A stretch of 64,000 bases of DNA, taken from NCBI RefSeq assembly GCF_001436305.1, contig NZ_AZFO01000008.1:1-64000 (forward strand), read 5' to 3'. The notes under the pieces were generated by a model. That model saw nothing but the letters and a program-made list of their open reading frames with translations, had not been told where the DNA came from and searched no databases. Source of the DNA: Lactobacillus ultunensis DSM 16047 (lineage in GTDB: Bacteria > Bacillota > Bacilli > Lactobacillales > Lactobacillaceae). Positions 52,608 through 61,679 of this stretch are shown piece by piece (position 1 is the stretch's first letter; each line of letters opens with the position of its first letter). Position numbers and translations under genes: made by a program.

Positions 52608-53807
52608 ATGTTAAAAAGAACCTACTATTTAAATCAATTAAAAGATTTGACCAATAATGATTTTGTAAAAGTTATTACTGGAGTTAGAAGAAGCGGCAAG
52701 TCCGTTTTATTAATGCAGTATCGTGATTATCTAAAAGAAAATGACGTTCCACCGGAAGATATTATTTATCTTAATATGGAAAGTTATGAAATGAGTATGG
52801 TTAGAGATGAAGCTACTCTTCATAAAGTATTAGATCCATTAATGCCGAAAAACCATCATTTTTATCTACTACTTGATGAAATTCAGAATGTGGATGGCTG
52901 GCAAAGAGTGATCAATGGCGTTCGTGTATCTTTTGACTGCGATATTACAGTCACTGGCTCTAACGCTAAGATGCTTTCAGGTGAGCTTGCAACTATGCTT
53001 AGTGGTCGATATGTTCAAATTCCAATTTATCCATTTTCATTCAAAGAATTCTTGCAAGTTAAAGGAATTAGCGAAGATTCTGATCGTCTGATCAAAGCTT
53101 TTCGTGAATATCGTAATTATGGTGGCTTCCCAGCTGTAGTACTTGCTAAAGAGAATATTAAAGATACTATTTTATCAGGAATCTACGATGCAGTAATCTT
53201 GAATGATGTAGCCGCAAGAGGAAACTTACGTGACATTTCGGTGCTACGTGACATTGTGGGCTTTTTGGCAGATGACGTAGGGCAACTCATTAAGCCAACT
53301 AAGATTGCTAACACATTAACCAGTAATCAAATAAAAACAAATGTCCATACCGTTCAAAGATACATGGACTTACTGGAAGACGCTTTTCTTTTTTATAAAG
53401 TGGACCAGTATGATCTACGTGGTAAAAAGTTCTTATCTAATAATGGCAAATACTTTATTGTAGATACAGGGCTTAGACGTCAAGCGATAGGTAGACGAGC
53501 AGGCAATTATGGAAATCAACTAGAGAATATTGTGTATTTAGAGTTAAAAAGACGTGGTTATGATGTTAGCGTAGGTAAATTGGACGATGTCGAAATTGAC
53601 TTTATTGCTAGAAAAGTCGATGATGTTGAATATATTCAAGTAACTCGGCAGATTCCAGAAAACACGCATGAAACAGATAACCTTCTGAAGTTGAAAACAG
53701 GTTTTAAGAGAATGGTAATTACCGAGGAAATACCTGAAAATACTAGAATTGAAGGTATCCCAATTGTAAATGTGGTTGATTGGTTATTAGACAACAAAAA
53801 CGGCTAG
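52608..53807 (+). CDS. AAA+ ATPase with DUF4143 C-terminal domain (copy B)
   Basis: A 399-residue paralogue of the 47324-48523 protein, same length: Walker A GVRRSGKS (25-32), Walker B YLLLDE (86-91), TVTGSNAKMLSGELATMLSGR, PFSFKEFLQ, DUF4143 with GLRRQAIG, and a nuclease-like end VYLELKRRGYDVSVG, VEIDFIA, EYIQVTRQ (again Gln-Val, no Lys). No Shine-Dalgarno site precedes the ATG; with the -10 inside the last palindrome the mRNA could be leaderless. It is divergent from dak and ends at a terminator. Function unknown; specific tie to array B is inferred from context. Confidence 0.88.
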   Translation: MLKRTYYLNQLKDLTNNDFVKVITGVRRSGKSVLLMQYRDYLKENDVPPEDIIYLNMESYEMSMVRDEATLHKVLDPLMPKNHHFYLLLDEIQNVDGWQRVINGVRVSFDCDITVTGSNAKMLSGELATMLSGRYVQIPIYPFSFKEFLQVKGISEDSDRLIKAFREYRNYGGFPAVVLAKENIKDTILSGIYDAVILNDVAARGNLRDISVLRDIVGFLADDVGQLIKPTKIANTLTSNQIKTNVHTVQRYMDLLEDAFLFYKVDQYDLRGKKFLSNNGKYFIVDTGLRRQAIGRRAGNYGNQLENIVYLELKRRGYDVSVGKLDDVEIDFIARKVDDVEYIQVTRQIPENTHETDNLLKLKTGFKRMVITEEIPENTRIEGIPIVNVVDWLLDNKNG

Positions 53808-53831
53808 GTATAATTTTACCTAACCGTTTTT
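53796..53831. terminator. Bidirectional terminator
   Basis: AAAACGG-TAGGTA pairs with TACCTA-CCGTTTT (one mismatch), between convergent AAA gene copy B and nagB; overlaps the AAA stop. Confidence 0.85.
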
Positions 53832-53849
53832 CTTTAAAATAAATATGTT

Positions 53850-54569
53850 TTAGTTCTTATACTTATCGTCTAATTCTTGGGCAGCTGCCGTATCAAGAAT
53901 GACAGTTACATCTGGGTGCTTTTGCAAAATAGAAGCAGGTACGTCTTCAGTAACTGGACCTTCGATCATTTCTTTAATAGCTTTAGCTTTCTTTTCACCA
54001 AAGGCCATTAAAATGATCTTCTTAGCTTGCATAATATTAGCAGATCCCATGCAGATAGCGCTCTTTGGTACTTCATCTTCATTATCGAAGAAACGAGAGT
54101 TAGCCTTAATTGTATTCTCAGTTAACTTAACCTCGTGAGTTCCTATATCGAATGGAGTACCAGGTTCATTGAAGGCAATATGACCGTTACGGCCGATGCC
54201 TAATAATTGAAGATCAATAGGGTGTTCTTTGATTATTTGATCGTATGCTTTGCAAGTAGCAGCAACGTCTTTAGTCATGCCATCGGGGATGTAGGATTTC
54301 TTAAAAGGCTTTTTATCAAATAAGTGTTTTTGCATGAAGTAGTGGTAACTTTGAGGATTATCTGGTTTTAAACCAACATATTCATCAAGGTTGATGCTAA
54401 TAAGATTTTCGCAGTTAAGATCGCTGGCAACGAAACTTTGATAAAGTGTTTCAGGAGTGGAACCAGTAGCTAAGCCTAAAACCTTGGCTCCGTTTCTGAT
54501 TTCTTTTTCAAAGATTTCAAAAGCTCTTGCTCCACCTTGAATTTTGTTTTCTGTAACGATAACTTTCAT
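53850..54569 (-). CDS. nagB: Glucosamine-6-phosphate deaminase
   Basis: A 239-residue NagB converting glucosamine 6-phosphate to fructose 6-phosphate and ammonia. Motifs: [12 protein letters not shown] (phosphate), NLDEYVGL (catalytic Asp), [15 protein letters not shown] (catalytic loop). It is the short, non-allosteric Firmicutes type. AAGGAGG precedes the ATG, and two NagR-like operators overlap the promoter. Confidence 0.95.
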   Translation of the reverse strand: MKVIVTENKIQGGARAFEIFEKEIRNGAKVLGLATGSTPETLYQSFVASDLNCENLISINLDEYVGLKPDNPQSYHYFMQKHLFDKKPFKKSYIPDGMTKDVAATCKAYDQIIKEHPIDLQLLGIGRNGHIAFNEPGTPFDIGTHEVKLTENTIKANSRFFDNEDEVPKSAICMGSANIMQAKKIILMAFGEKKAKAIKEMIEGPVTEDVPASILQKHPDVTVILDTAAAQELDDKYKN

Positions 54570-54587
54570 AATAAATCCTCCTTACTT

Positions 54588-54630
54588 ACTGGTCTAGTCC
54601 ATTATAAAATGGAATAGACCATTTTGTCAA
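54588..54630 (-). promoter_or_regulatory. nagB promoter with two NagR/YvoA-type boxes
   Basis: Promoter TTGACA (54625-54630), 18 bp, TATAAT (54601-54606). ACTGGTCTAGTCCATT (54588-54603) and AATGGAATAGACCATT (54608-54623) each resemble the GntR-family dre site TGGTCTAGACCA, one at -10/+1 and one in the spacer. Expression should rise when amino-sugar phosphates release the repressor. Confidence 0.75.
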
Positions 54631-54688
54631 TTGATAGAAAGAAATAATCTTAACTATGTTAGAATTTGGATAGAGAAAGTGAACGAGG

Positions 54689-55516
54689 ATGGATTTTGAA
54701 AAGTTATCAGGTTTAGGCATAGGAACTTGGAATCTGGGTGAAGATCCTAAGAAGAAAAAAGATGAAATAGCAGCTATGCGTTATGGACTAGATAATGGAT
54801 TAAATATAATCGATACAGCTGAGATGTATGGCGAAGGAAAAAGTGAAAAACTGATAGGTGAGGCAATCAAGGGCTATGATAGAAGCAAACTGTTTTTGAT
54901 TTCAAAATTCTATCCCTATCATGCAACGCCAGAACTAGAGCGTCAGAGCCTTGAAGCTAGTTTGAAAAGATTAGGTACGGACTATCTAGATTTATACTTA
55001 CTGCACTGGCGTGGCAGTCACCGTTTATCAGATACGATTCGCGGTTTAGAAGCTTTGCAAAAAGAAGGATTAATTCGTCACTGGGGCGTTTCGAACTTTG
55101 ATACCAGCGATATGGAAGAGCTGTTTACAGTACCTGGTGGAACAAAGTGCTTTGCCAATGAGGATCTGTACAATTTAAGTGAGCGAGGCACTGAATTTGA
55201 TTTGCAGGGCTGGCAGGAAAAGCACCACGTCAGCTTTATTGGCTACTCACCATTTAATTCAGGTAAAGGCAACACAATTCGAATCACACAAAACTTGAAG
55301 ATTGTTGCGCGCGATCATGGCGTTACGCCACACCAGATTATGCTTGCTTGGACGATGCGGAATGGCAATGTCCTTTCAATTCCTAAAGCAGGCAAAGTAA
55401 AGCATATGAAAGAAAATATTGAAGCACAAAATATCAAATTAACAGATGATGAATTGCGGTTAATTAATAGTGATTTTCCAATGCCAACTGAGAAAACACC
55501 ATTAGCAGTAATTTAG
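54689..55516 (+). CDS. Aldo/keto reductase
   Basis: A 275-residue TIM-barrel NADPH reductase. Tetrad residues: Asp in NIIDTAEMYGEGKSE, Tyr in the same motif, Lys in LFLISKFYP, His in LYLLHWRG; cofactor segment LSIPKAGKVKHMKENI at the end. The substrate is unknown. A weak AACGAGGATG ribosome site. Stands alone. Confidence 0.9.
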   Translation: MDFEKLSGLGIGTWNLGEDPKKKKDEIAAMRYGLDNGLNIIDTAEMYGEGKSEKLIGEAIKGYDRSKLFLISKFYPYHATPELERQSLEASLKRLGTDYLDLYLLHWRGSHRLSDTIRGLEALQKEGLIRHWGVSNFDTSDMEELFTVPGGTKCFANEDLYNLSERGTEFDLQGWQEKHHVSFIGYSPFNSGKGNTIRITQNLKIVARDHGVTPHQIMLAWTMRNGNVLSIPKAGKVKHMKENIEAQNIKLTDDELRLINSDFPMPTEKTPLAVI

Positions 55517-55519
55517 TAT

Positions 55520-55561
55520 CAAGATATAGTATTTAATCAAGTGCATAGTCACTATATCTTG
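55520..55561. repeat. 11-bp inverted repeat after the aldo/keto reductase gene
   Basis: CAAGATATAGT (55520-55530) and ACTATATCTTG (55551-55561), perfect, 20-base loop. The right arm runs into TGTGGATAA (55560-55568), a DnaA-box sequence. No T-run follows, so it is not a typical terminator. Confidence 0.5.
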
Positions 55562-55585
55562 TGGATAAGTCTGTGAATATGTGTA

Positions 55586-55625
55586 AAAAAGAGTTGTTCC
55601 ATGTGGAACAGCTCTTTAATTTTTT
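55586..55625. terminator. Bidirectional terminator
   Basis: AAAGAG-TGTTCC-atgt-GGAACA-CTCTTT with T-runs on both strands. Its core TGTTCCATGTGGAACA (55595-55610) resembles parS but has two mismatches in essential positions. Confidence 0.85.
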
Positions 55626-56665
55626 ATTTTGATTTTGCCAGCTAGTATTTTTTGCTTTGCGATTTGTGCGTTCTTCCAGGCGTTCGGGTCTATTTGACCA
55701 GGGAGGAGTGAAACGGCACCACTACGCAGACCGTATACTAGCTTTTTACCGGCAGGAAAGTTATCTTGATAAGCCTGACTCGCAATATCTTTAGTCGCTA
55801 CATTAACACCGGTAATTACAGAAGTTAAAACAAAGTTGGCTTCTTGACCACCTTTGGCGAAATAATTACCCAGGTCAGATTGATCTGCATCAACGCCAAT
55901 TACCCAAACTTTATCTTTGGCGGGGCGAGCTTGATTAATGAATTTTGCTTCTTTAAATAATCCGTTACCAGCACCGCCTGCTGCATGAAAAATAATATCA
56001 GCGCCCTTGCCGTACATCCCGCTGGCGATGCTTTTAGCTTTATTTGTATCAGTAAAATTGCCTACATATTGATGAAAAACAGTGATCTTTTTATGCATCT
56101 TTTTAGCTTGATCTTGTACGCCCTGGGTGAAACCTGAACTGAATGAGTTAATAATGCCACTTTTGGAACCACCGATAAAACCAACTCGACCAGTCTTGCA
56201 TTCACTAGCAGCAACAACACCAGCTAAATAAGCACCCTCATCTTTTCTAAAAGTGACAGAGGCTACATTTTTGTGATTCTTAATGACATCGTCGATGATC
56301 ACAAAGTTTTTATTAGGATAACGTTTAGCTGCAGTTGAGATATCATCTTTTAATTTATAGCCAATGCCAAAAATTGTTTGATATTTAGTTTTAACAGCTT
56401 TAGCGATGTTTTTTGAAAAGTCACCAGAGTTTTTAGATTGGAAGTATTGATAGCCATTTCTCCCTTGGTTTAACTTATATTCTTGACCGTAATCCTTGAA
56501 ACCTTCCCATGCGGATTGGTTGAAAGAATGGTCATTAATACCGCTGCCGTCCGTGATTAGAGCGATCGATTTTGAACTAGAATTTTCTGCTTTATTTTGA
56601 TTAGCACAGCCTGTCAGTGTAGTCGCAGTTAATAAGATCAATAAAATTGCTTTTTTAAACTTCAT
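55616..56665 (-). CDS. BMP-family (PnrA-like) nucleoside-binding lipoprotein
   Basis: A 349-residue lipoprotein: signal with lipobox LTGC near residue 19, then the BMP/PnrA fold: LITDGSGINDHSFNQSAWEG (abridged), IIFHAAGGAGNGLF, WVIGVDADQSD, and a YGLRSGAVSLLP end. Related proteins bind purine or pyrimidine nucleosides for an ABC importer. The usual ATPase and permease genes are not beside it. It fits the nucleoside-salvage theme of this region. Confidence 0.9.
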   Translation of the reverse strand: MKFKKAILLILLTATTLTGCANQNKAENSSSKSIALITDGSGINDHSFNQSAWEGFKDYGQEYKLNQGRNGYQYFQSKNSGDFSKNIAKAVKTKYQTIFGIGYKLKDDISTAAKRYPNKNFVIIDDVIKNHKNVASVTFRKDEGAYLAGVVAASECKTGRVGFIGGSKSGIINSFSSGFTQGVQDQAKKMHKKITVFHQYVGNFTDTNKAKSIASGMYGKGADIIFHAAGGAGNGLFKEAKFINQARPAKDKVWVIGVDADQSDLGNYFAKGGQEANFVLTSVITGVNVATKDIASQAYQDNFPAGKKLVYGLRSGAVSLLPGQIDPNAWKNAQIAKQKILAGKIKIKN

Positions 56666-56775
56666 AATAATTCCCTTTTTTAGTTAATTGTACAGGAAAG
56701 CAAGTATATTTACTGCAAAAATTCCCTATTCATGTTTTAATTTTTAAGTAACTTTTTGTGAATTGGAGAGAAATA

Positions 56776-57381
56776 ATGAGAAGAGAAGAAACGAAGCGCA
56801 TGGCAATTACAGCGGTATTTGCTGCAATATTAATCATGCAAACTTTTGTACCTAACATTGGCTACATTAGAATTATCCCAGCACTTCCTGCAATTACCAC
56901 TATTCCGCTAACAATTGCAGTTTATGGGACATTAATGGGACCAAAAGCAGGATTTATTTTTGGCCTTTTCTGGGGAATTACCCGCTTGATTGTCGCTTAT
57001 ACGCAGCCGGGCGATATGGTTAGCCTAATGCTTTTCCAAAATCCAGTAATTTCGTTAGTGCCTAGCATTTTGGCAGGATACTTTCCTGGATTAATTGCTA
57101 AGTATTTAAATCAAACAAAATATGCAAAATTAGGTTATATTTTAAGCGGAGCGGTAACTTCGTTGACTAATACCATTATGGTGATTGTGCTAACCAGCTT
57201 ATTCTTTATGCATGACCCAGCTAGCTTAGTACATTATCTGGGCAACTATAGTTCAAGTACGCCATTAATTCTGATATTAATTATGGCGTTAGGAGTTAAT
57301 GGCATATTTGAAGCTATATTTACTGCAGTAGTTGTCCCAATTATTGTTACACCGCTGAATTTAGTAATGAAAAGAGCATAG
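56776..57381 (+). CDS. ECF transporter S component
   Basis: A 201-residue protein with six hydrophobic helices, starting RREETKRMAITAVFAAILIMQTF: the basic-then-Ala-rich first helix is typical of ECF S components that capture vitamins. The core module would be encoded elsewhere. The substrate is not certain; the sequence recalls pantothenate-type (PanT) members but I cannot confirm this. The ATG at 56776 follows GGAGAG by 5 bases; an upstream GTG in frame would put this site inside the gene. Confidence 0.8.
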   Translation: MRREETKRMAITAVFAAILIMQTFVPNIGYIRIIPALPAITTIPLTIAVYGTLMGPKAGFIFGLFWGITRLIVAYTQPGDMVSLMLFQNPVISLVPSILAGYFPGLIAKYLNQTKYAKLGYILSGAVTSLTNTIMVIVLTSLFFMHDPASLVHYLGNYSSSTPLILILIMALGVNGIFEAIFTAVVVPIIVTPLNLVMKRA

Positions 57382-57411
57382 AAAAAAAGAGACGCAACGC
57401 GTCTCTTTTTC
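57382..57411. terminator. Bidirectional terminator
   Basis: AAAGAGACGC/GCGTCTCTTT with a 3-base loop and T-runs both ways. Confidence 0.88.
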
Positions 57412-57419
57412 TATTGAGC

Positions 57420-59759
57420 TTATTCACTTCGTAAAGCAATTGCGGCATCTTTTTTGGCTGCCATTCTGGCAGGGATATGACCACCCAGCAGGGTGAGTAC
57501 GGTTGATACAATGATTAAAATCAATGCAGCCATCGGATCTAGCTGTGCTACATTTGCTAAATCGGTCAGCTTGTAGATGATGCTGTTGATTGGGAAGGTG
57601 AGCAGGTAGGCGATAAAGATACCTAACACGCCAGAAAAGACGCCAAGGATAAACGTTTCAGCGTCAAATACACGTGTAATATCTTTCTTACGAGCACCTA
57701 AAGCCTTTAATACACCAATTTCTTTAGTTCTCTCAAGAACTGAAGTGTAGGTCAAGATACCAATCATGATCATTGAGGTAATCAATGAAATGGCAGCAAA
57801 AGCAACCAAGATGGTAGTAATTCCGCTTAGCAGACCACCAGTCATTGAGGTTACAGCACTCGACATATCGGTGTAAACGATCTTGTCGGCTTTCTTTTTG
57901 CCCTTGTTCCATTTATCAAGATAATCAAGAACTTTATCTTTATCGTCAAAGTTGTTGGGATAAATCATGATGCCAGTAGGGATGCTTGAACCGCCGAGAG
58001 TTTGCATAGTAGCTTTTTTCTCATTAGCGTTTAGTTTTTGATTGGTTAAAACGCTGCGGTTGCTCTTCTTTTGTGCTTTAACAATAGCTGAATTCATATT
58101 GTCATCGATAACTTGTTTTGAAAGCTGATCGCTGTACGCAATTCCCGTTGATAATAAAGCCATTGAGTCTGAATTCTTGGGACGAATTACACCAGCCAAA
58201 CGCAACTTAGTTTTTGCATTATCAAACATGGATTGGCTAATCTTCTTAGGGATAAACATTCCTGTAGGCAATTCTTGATAGTAGTCATTGTTAGAAACAA
58301 CTCTAAAAGTTTTGCCGACTAATTTATCAAATTTAACTTGATCATTATCGTCGACATCAAAACCAAGATTTTTTAAAGAATTGATGTTAACGGTATTTTT
58401 ATTATCGGTTACTAAAACAAGATCTGTTGCTTTGGTTGGCCAGCTACCTGATAGCAATTGATAGTTTTGCTTTAGGAATGAGCCTTTGTTTTTGTTCAAA
58501 GTAGTTGGAAAAACAGAGGTACCAATACCCATAGTACTCATAGCTTGCGCACGCATTTGCACGATAGATGCGCTTTGATCTGGATCCGCGTTTGAGAACT
58601 GTACGCGTTCAATCTTGCCATTAACTTTAGATAGCAAGTTCAGATTCACGCCTCGTTGGTAGGAAATATTATTGGCGTAATTAGGATTGATATTCTTAAT
58701 ATAATCAACATACTTTTCGGTAATCTTATTGGTATGTTGCGCCTGTTGATTCTGATCCTTTTGTGCTGTTATGTAGCCCCGATTTTTGACGTTCTTGTCA
58801 GATTCTTTCCGCTGATTGGCAGTAGTTATATCGGTAGCAGTTTGCGAGATGGAAATAGGGTACTTGGCAAGTGCCTTGCTCATTGTCGTGTTGATTTGTT
58901 TTTGAAAACCATTAGAGATGGCTAAAACAACCGCAATGGAGATAATGCCGATACTGGAAGCAAAGGCAGTTAAGATAGTTCGACCCTTTTTAGTCATAAT
59001 GTTGGTAAAACTAAGCTTAATTGCGTTCCAGTAAGACATTTTGGTCCGCTTTAAATTAAATTGATCGTTTTCTTCTTGTGGTTCAAAAGGTTGAGAGTCA
59101 TGGCGAATCTTTCCATCTTGGAAGTTAACGATTCTGGTCGCATACTGCTCTGCTAGTTCTGGATTGTGCGTAACCATGATAACCAGACGATCCTTAGAAA
59201 GCTTTTTAATTAGCTTCATGATCTGGACAGAGGTCTCTGTATCTAAGGCTCCCGTTGGTTCATCACAAAGCAAAATATCAGGATCATTGGCTAAAGCTCG
59301 TGCAATGGCTACACGCTGCATTTGTCCACCAGATAATTGGTTGGGACGTTTATTAATGTGTTCTTTTAAACCAACTTGAGTTAAAGCATTAAGTGCCTTT
59401 TCTCGCCGCTTTTTTGCAGGAACACCAGAAAGATCCATTCCCAATTCAACATTCGCAATAATTGAAAGGTGGGGAATCAGATTGTAGTTTTGAAAAATAA
59501 AGCCGACGGTGTTGTTGCGATAAGCATCCCAGTCAGTTTCTTTAAAATTCTTAGTTGATTTACCATTGATAATTAAATCGCCTTTATCGTAGCGATCAAG
59601 TCCGCCGATTACATTCAGCATAGTTGTTTTACCAGAACCACTAGGTCCTAAAATAGCAACAAATTCTTGATCACGGAAGGAAATGGTAACATCATCCAAG
59701 GCATGAGTGACATTGTCACCAACTTTGTATGATTTAAAAATATGTTTTAACTGTAGCAT
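57420..59759 (-). CDS. ABC transporter with fused ATPase and FtsX-like permease (MacB-like)
   Basis: A 779-residue fusion. Residues 1-225 are an ATPase of the LolD/MacB type (Walker [10 protein letters not shown], signature LSGGQMQR, Walker [12 protein letters not shown], His-loop MVTHNP). A membrane helix near 255-280 follows, then a large extracellular domain (about 290-590) and three C-terminal FtsX helices with the [23 protein letters not shown] motif (abridged). Such proteins work as mechanotransmitters for envelope or antimicrobial-peptide resistance. Ends the ydcF-ABC unit, 23 bases downstream. Confidence 0.9.
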   Translation of the reverse strand: MLQLKHIFKSYKVGDNVTHALDDVTISFRDQEFVAILGPSGSGKTTMLNVIGGLDRYDKGDLIINGKSTKNFKETDWDAYRNNTVGFIFQNYNLIPHLSIIANVELGMDLSGVPAKKRREKALNALTQVGLKEHINKRPNQLSGGQMQRVAIARALANDPDILLCDEPTGALDTETSVQIMKLIKKLSKDRLVIMVTHNPELAEQYATRIVNFQDGKIRHDSQPFEPQEENDQFNLKRTKMSYWNAIKLSFTNIMTKKGRTILTAFASSIGIISIAVVLAISNGFQKQINTTMSKALAKYPISISQTATDITTANQRKESDKNVKNRGYITAQKDQNQQAQHTNKITEKYVDYIKNINPNYANNISYQRGVNLNLLSKVNGKIERVQFSNADPDQSASIVQMRAQAMSTMGIGTSVFPTTLNKNKGSFLKQNYQLLSGSWPTKATDLVLVTDNKNTVNINSLKNLGFDVDDNDQVKFDKLVGKTFRVVSNNDYYQELPTGMFIPKKISQSMFDNAKTKLRLAGVIRPKNSDSMALLSTGIAYSDQLSKQVIDDNMNSAIVKAQKKSNRSVLTNQKLNANEKKATMQTLGGSSIPTGIMIYPNNFDDKDKVLDYLDKWNKGKKKADKIVYTDMSSAVTSMTGGLLSGITTILVAFAAISLITSMIMIGILTYTSVLERTKEIGVLKALGARKKDITRVFDAETFILGVFSGVLGIFIAYLLTFPINSIIYKLTDLANVAQLDPMAALILIIVSTVLTLLGGHIPARMAAKKDAAIALRSE

Positions 59760-59782
59760 TTCGTTTTCCCTTCTAATTAGTT

Positions 59783-60886
59783 TTAGAGGACGTTAAATTT
59801 AACGAGTCCCGTTGCAGCTAAAATAGCTTGCAGGATGAAGAATAAAACTAATAATCCCATGATAACGAAATGGCGGCGTTTATGCATGACAAACACACCG
59901 GCAAATTCTCGAATTACGGCATTAGGCAAGTAGTAAAAACGGGTAAAAGCCCCAACACCATTGGCTTTCAAGCCTACTTCTTTTGCCAAAAGGCCTGCTC
60001 TGAAAATATGATAATTGTTACTAAAGAAGGTAGCTCTAAACTTGTTGCTGCCAAAATCTTTAATGGCTAAGCGTTTAGAGAAAAGCATGTTTTGGTAAGT
60101 ATTTTTTGATTGATCCTCAATCAGAATTTGATCAGGTGAAACGCCACGGTGGTGAGCAAAACGGGCCATTGCCAAGCCCTCAGAGATTTTTTCATCAGGA
60201 CCTTGTCCGCCAGACATAATGAGAATTGGCCGTTTTCTGCCTTTTTGGTATTGACGGTTGGAATATTGAATAGCACGGTTAATGCAGGCTGCCAGCAATT
60301 TGGAAACTTGATCGCCATTGATTAAGCCGGCTCCAAGAACGATCAGATAATCTTGCTTGTAACGGCGTGGATAGATCTGGTACAAGAGTAAGTTAAGTAG
60401 GAAGTTGTATAAAACCAATCCCAGATAAATAGCAATCGCTGGAATGGAAGCGAGCAAAGCGCTAAGCCAGTGTGGCAGATATTGTCCTGGTCCAAAGAGA
60501 AAGATAATGCTGAGGACTAAGGCAATCACCCCGGAAATCAAGGTTAGCAAATTGGGCAGAGTATGACTTTCGTATTTCCAAACGAAATAGGCATTCCAGA
60601 ATAGGAAGAGCCAAGCAAAAATTAATAGCATGGTTATACAGAAGAAGACAGCTAGAACAAAGAAGTCATAAGCTCGTTGCAGGCCATGACTCGTGCTTTT
60701 ATGAACCATCACGGTGATCCACGATACCATTGAAATTAAGAAGATGGTGAATAAAACACCATTGATGAGGCGTCGTGGCTCAACTAGCCATGATATTAAA
60801 AACACTAAAAAGATCAGTAGCATGAAAACTGATATATAAAAAAATTCACCGCGTCTCCCCAAAAAAGCGATGATCTCATTCAACAT
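59783..60886 (-). CDS. YdcF/DUF218 family membrane protein
   Basis: A 367-residue protein: six hydrophobic segments in the first 170 residues, then a DUF218 domain with LIVLGAGLINGDQVSKLL, PILIMSGGQGPDEKISEG, IEDQSKNTYQNMLFS and FFSNNYHIFRA, and a final membrane helix. DUF218 proteins (SanA, ElyC) act in envelope polysaccharide or peptidoglycan metabolism. Probably co-transcribed with the ABC fusion gene; a 26-bp palindrome lies in its promoter. Confidence 0.85.
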   Translation of the reverse strand: MLNEIIAFLGRRGEFFYISVFMLLIFLVFLISWLVEPRRLINGVLFTIFLISMVSWITVMVHKSTSHGLQRAYDFFVLAVFFCITMLLIFAWLFLFWNAYFVWKYESHTLPNLLTLISGVIALVLSIIFLFGPGQYLPHWLSALLASIPAIAIYLGLVLYNFLLNLLLYQIYPRRYKQDYLIVLGAGLINGDQVSKLLAACINRAIQYSNRQYQKGRKRPILIMSGGQGPDEKISEGLAMARFAHHRGVSPDQILIEDQSKNTYQNMLFSKRLAIKDFGSNKFRATFFSNNYHIFRAGLLAKEVGLKANGVGAFTRFYYLPNAVIREFAGVFVMHKRRHFVIMGLLVLFFILQAILAATGLVKFNVL

Positions 60887-60911
60887 ATGTAGTCCTCCTT
60901 AGGCTTTTTTA

Positions 60912-60937
60912 ATTATTTCCATTATAATGGAAATAAT
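60912..60937. promoter_or_regulatory. 26-bp perfect palindrome at a divergent promoter
   Basis: A/T-rich perfect palindrome with half-site TTTCCA and core TTATAA, centre 60924.5. It contains TATAAT on both strands (60923-60928 plus; 60921-60926 minus), between divergent ydcF and the CPBP protease gene, so it may be an operator covering both -10 elements. No -35 boxes are evident. Confidence 0.65.
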
Positions 60938-60962
60938 ACATAAAAGCTTAAAGAATCAAGGT

Positions 60963-61628
60963 GTGAATGAAAAAATGAGGAAAATAGGACATTACCTGGG
61001 GAATATTGCCGGTGCAATTTTAGCTTTTGCATTGTATATTACACTGCAGCTATTTTATTTTACGCCGCAAAGAATTCACTTAGGGAATATGCGTGTGTTC
61101 GTTACGGCTTTAGTAACGGTAATTATTTTGTTTGTGATTGCGTATCTGTATCGCGGGCAATTAAAGGAAAATAATCTCTGGGGATTCAATGAAAGTCCAC
61201 ACTGGGATTCAAGTAGAGTTTTGACTGCTTTGATCGGCTTTGTCTTGATTATAGTAAGTTCTGCTATGATGCTTAAATTTGTAGGTGGCGGTGTTTCTGA
61301 AAATCAAGAAAGTTTGAATAAAATAGCAGAGCACAATGAAGGCCTGTTTAGAATTATGGTGGTATTCATTGCGCCGTTTTGTGAGGAATTGATTTTTAGA
61401 GGGATGTTCTTCAACATCTTCTTTACTAAGCCAACGAAGATAAATAAATGGTTGGGAATTGCAGCTAGTGGCTTTTTGTTTGCTTATATGCATGATCCAA
61501 CTTTTAGCAAATTTATTTTGGTTTATTGGGTGTTAGGGATCATCTTAGCCTGGGTTTATATGCAGACGAAGGATATCCGATACTCAATGCTTGTGCACAT
61601 GTGCTATAACGGCATGGGATTTATTTAA
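60963..61628 (+). CDS. CPBP-family intramembrane glutamic endopeptidase
   Basis: About 221 residues with six to seven membrane helices. Motif 1 EELIFRG (Glu-Glu-x-x-x-Arg), motif 2 FLFAYMHDP with His, and motif 3 LVHMCYNGMG with His/Asn are the catalytic set of the CAAX-protease/bacteriocin-processing family. In lactobacilli such proteins are often linked to bacteriocin immunity. The start is uncertain: GTG 60963 (AAGG just upstream) or ATG 60975; the ATG at 60927 lies inside the palindrome and is rejected. Confidence 0.85.
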   Translation: MNEKMRKIGHYLGNIAGAILAFALYITLQLFYFTPQRIHLGNMRVFVTALVTVIILFVIAYLYRGQLKENNLWGFNESPHWDSSRVLTALIGFVLIIVSSAMMLKFVGGGVSENQESLNKIAEHNEGLFRIMVVFIAPFCEELIFRGMFFNIFFTKPTKINKWLGIAASGFLFAYMHDPTFSKFILVYWVLGIILAWVYMQTKDIRYSMLVHMCYNGMGFI

Positions 61629-61634
61629 TGATAA

Positions 61635-61663
61635 AAAGAGGGCTAACTGTTAGTCCTTTTTTG
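61635..61663. terminator. Terminator between CPBP and Rgg-like genes
   Basis: AGGGCTAAC/GTTAGTCCT stem (one G-T) with T-runs; weak on the minus strand. Confidence 0.65.
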
Positions 61664-61679
61664 CTTTATCTATAAATTT

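Noticed and set aside
55560..55568. Perfect DnaA box TGTGGATAA far from oriC
   Set aside because: A single 9-mer in 64 kb of AT-rich DNA is expected by chance about once, and no cluster surrounds it.
55595..55610. TGTTCCATGTGGAACA as a parS site
   Set aside because: It is the core of a clear bidirectional terminator and mismatches the parS centre.
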